This document shows positions 63,742-64,000 of a DNA stretch of 64,000 bases, one piece after another. Numbering within the stretch: the first letter of the stretch is position 1; each line of letters starts with the position of its first letter. The translations under genes and the position numbers were made by a program. Origin of the DNA: Arenibacter sp. P308M17 (GTDB lineage: Bacteria; Bacteroidota; Bacteroidia; Flavobacteriales; Flavobacteriaceae); NCBI RefSeq assembly GCF_003426735.1, contig NZ_QVON01000002.1, positions 372,001-436,000 on the forward strand, read 5' to 3'. The notes beneath the pieces are model-generated. The model saw only the letters and a list, made by a program, of their open reading frames with translations. It made no database searches and had not been told where the DNA came from.

Positions 63742-64000
63742 TGCCTTGCTCCATAGAAGGGCAAAAGGCAATTTCTAGGGATCGGTTAAATGATGATCAA
63801 GAGTTGAATGGAGATAATTAACAATCAAGATATCCACCTTTGTAAATGATATTGCTTAAGTATGGTTAGACCTTACTTTACTTATTGCAATAAGAATAAT
63901 AGAAATTGAAAAAATAATTAGACAGTAGTTTAGATTATCAAAAAGAGGCTATTATAGCCTTATGAACATATAAGGGTAAAAAATTAGAATCCTTCAAAAA
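63742..64000. other. AT-rich tail of the window with no gene seen
   Basis: 259 bp after the GH15 stop. No ORF, terminator hairpin or clear promoter box was found. Confidence 0.6.

Noticed and set aside
1-64000. tRNA, rRNA, riboswitch, phage, defence system or integrase
   Set aside because: None could be supported on reading the intergenic regions and genes; absence of small RNAs cannot be proven by eye.

Overview
This 64 kb window looks like chromosomal DNA of a marine-type member of the Flavobacteriaceae (Bacteroidetes). It has type IX secretion (T9SS) surface proteins with PorP/SprF partners and menaquinone genes. It also has a CzcA-TolC fused efflux pump, few Shine-Dalgarno sites, and promoter -7 boxes of the Bacteroidetes form TAnnTTTG. 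No tRNA, rRNA, CRISPR array, phage or transposase gene was seen. Assignments rest on recognised family motifs read by eye; no database search was run.

Layout. 1-5146: ilvB (5' end cut by the window), ilvN, ilvC, a terminator, then ilvA. 5165-10144: a PorP/SprF-like protein and a 1354-residue T9SS type B surface protein. 10386-13787: a GapN-like aldehyde dehydrogenase and an AraJ-like MFS exporter, separated by a MITE-like repeat. 13886-18870: the leuC-leuD-leuA-type-leuB operon on the minus strand. 19438-21009: an M28 peptidase lipoprotein. 21309-26157: a compact four-gene 4-hydroxyproline degradation operon. 26317-33073: a LytTR response regulator, a His-rich small protein, a CzcA-TolC fusion and a CusB-like adaptor. 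33701-36552: small accessory genes. 36625-43757: the menI-menF-menD ... menA menaquinone region, with DUF2853, CvfB-like and SPOR-like genes between, ending in a LytTR regulator. 43769-50228: an atypical LuxR-type regulator, a PorP/SprF-SPOR protein, a PD40 protein, and an ECF sigma/anti-sigma pair. 50300-59471: CuZn-SOD, YceI, DUF2490, amidohydrolase, NYN-LOTUS, YdeI, M1 peptidase, dienelactone hydrolase-like and M28 peptidase. 59619-63741: trehalose synthesis (TPS-TPP fusion) divergent from a GH15 hydrolase.

How it fits together. The ilv and leu blocks give most of branched-chain amino acid synthesis; ilvD is not seen and may lie upstream of the window. The hydroxyproline operon carries all four enzyme steps to 2-oxoglutarate, suited to a collagen or algal cell-wall protein degrader. 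Two T9SS loci build or decorate the cell surface, and several secreted peptidases and hydrolases fit the same lifestyle.

I did not find a clearly new multi-gene system. The best leads are (i) an orphan T9SS-like locus beside an ECF sigma pair and a response regulator whose phospho-Asp is Glu, (ii) enzymes with a displaced or missing catalytic residue (GapN-like, DLH-like, M28), (iii) three genes whose -7 box sits 5-6 nt before the start codon, suggesting leaderless mRNAs, and (iv) several undescribed-looking palindromic repeat elements.
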